From Phenylobacterium sp. (GTDB lineage Bacteria > Pseudomonadota > Alphaproteobacteria > Caulobacterales > Caulobacteraceae), in the NCBI RefSeq assembly GCF_030651185.1, contig NZ_JAUSCJ010000013.1, positions 62,001 to 126,000 of the forward strand: a DNA stretch of 64,000 nucleotides, read 5' to 3'. The first letter of the stretch is position 1. The number at the start of each line of letters is the position of its first letter. The position numbers and the translations under genes are program-made. The notes below the pieces were generated by a model that saw only the letters and a list, made by a program, of their open reading frames with translations, was not told the origin of the DNA and searched no databases. Below, in pieces: positions 63,719 to 64,000 of the stretch.

Positions 63719-64000
63719 TGACTGCCCAGGTTTCCAGCAAGGCCGGGGCCCATCAGTCGGACCTCATCGCCCAGGACATCGACGCCTACCTGCAGGCCCA
63801 CGAGCACAAGAGCCTGCTGCGCTTCATCACCTGCGGCTCGGTGGACGACGGCAAGTCGACCCTGATCGGGCGGCTGCTCTACGACTCCAAGATGATCCTG
63901 GACGACCAGATGGCCGCCCTCGAAGCCGACTCCAAGCGGGTCGGCACCCAGGGCGGCGACATAGACTTCGCCCTGCTGGTGGACGGCCTGGCCGCCGAGC
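63718..64000 (+). CDS. cysN: Sulfate adenylyltransferase subunit 1 (CysN), 5' part
   Basis: The first 94 residues are visible; the gene runs off the window. G1 motif [10 protein letters not shown] (residues about 38-47) of a translational-type GTPase and [20 protein letters not shown] are diagnostic. CysN hydrolyses GTP to drive APS formation by CysD. A C-terminal APS kinase fusion (NodQ type), frequent in alphaproteobacteria, cannot be judged here. Confidence 0.93.
   Translation, partial: MTAQVSSKAGAHQSDLIAQDIDAYLQAHEHKSLLRFITCGSVDDGKSTLIGRLLYDSKMILDDQMAALEADSKRVGTQGGDIDFALLVDGLAAE

Overview
The window is a high-GC alphaproteobacterial chromosome segment, most likely from a Caulobacterales member (Caulobacter/Phenylobacterium-like). 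Three things point there: the gene order DUF2948-hisD-UPF0262-phosphatase-infA-maf-RNase E/G-yacG-tRNA-Phe, which is typical of the class; a large two-membrane-span coiled-coil protein resembling the Caulobacter pole marker TipN; and LexA-type boxes of the alphaproteobacterial form GTTC-N7-GTTC. The assignment comes from pattern recognition only.

Layout. 0-10.3 kb is core genome, almost all on the minus strand: a maeB-type malic enzyme, tRNA-Phe with a decayed partial copy 0.7 kb away, yacG, RNase E/G, maf, infA, a low-molecular-weight phosphatase, UPF0262, hisD and DUF2948, ending at a tRNA-Thr. A plus-strand nucleotidyltransferase gene and an SH3/glycine-zipper gene interrupt this order. 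About 11.0-26.8 kb is a P22/podovirus-like morphogenesis cassette read leftward: small and large terminase, portal, scaffold, P22-type coat, gp4-like adaptor, gp10-like hub, tail-type proteins, plus a YefM-YoeB toxin-antitoxin pair, a SUKH (SMI1/KNR4) gene that looks frameshifted, and a methyltransferase moron. No integrase, replication, lysis or repressor gene was recognised in it. Two homologous leftward promoters, each with a perfect GAAC-N7-GAAC box abutting the -35, sit before the scaffold-coat block and before the SUKH/TA/terminase block. This suggests direct SOS control of particle genes.

26.8-36.3 kb is accessory: a methyltransferase, an SDR, a receiver-HWE histidine kinase, a GreA, an Excalibur protein, and a TIR-domain protein that may be a stand-alone defence NADase. 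Part of it (27.7-33.2 kb) is bracketed by two inverted copies of a 97-bp palindromic repeat. Then come an enoyl-CoA hydratase and a compact phage-type control module: two leftward genes including a DUF6456-like protein, a divergent Xre-S24 repressor, and a downstream gene. Three copies of a 17-bp dyad (CTGTAT-N5-ATACAG type) lie in its promoters.

36.3-44 kb is metabolic: a MarR-MFS pair, a CurA-like oxidoreductase, a Baeyer-Villiger-type flavoprotein and an acyl-CoA dehydrogenase. 44-57 kb carries a cold-shock protein, an ASCH protein, a three-gene ABC-2 exporter, a nitronate monooxygenase-like protein, both methylmalonyl-CoA mutase subunits, a degenerate M23 protein, a SulP transporter without STAS domain and two DUF4112 paralogues. 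57-64 kb has the TipN-like protein between two inverted copies of a second palindromic repeat, then ogt and an Ada-AlkA fusion for alkylation repair, and finally cysD and the start of cysN, which runs off the window.
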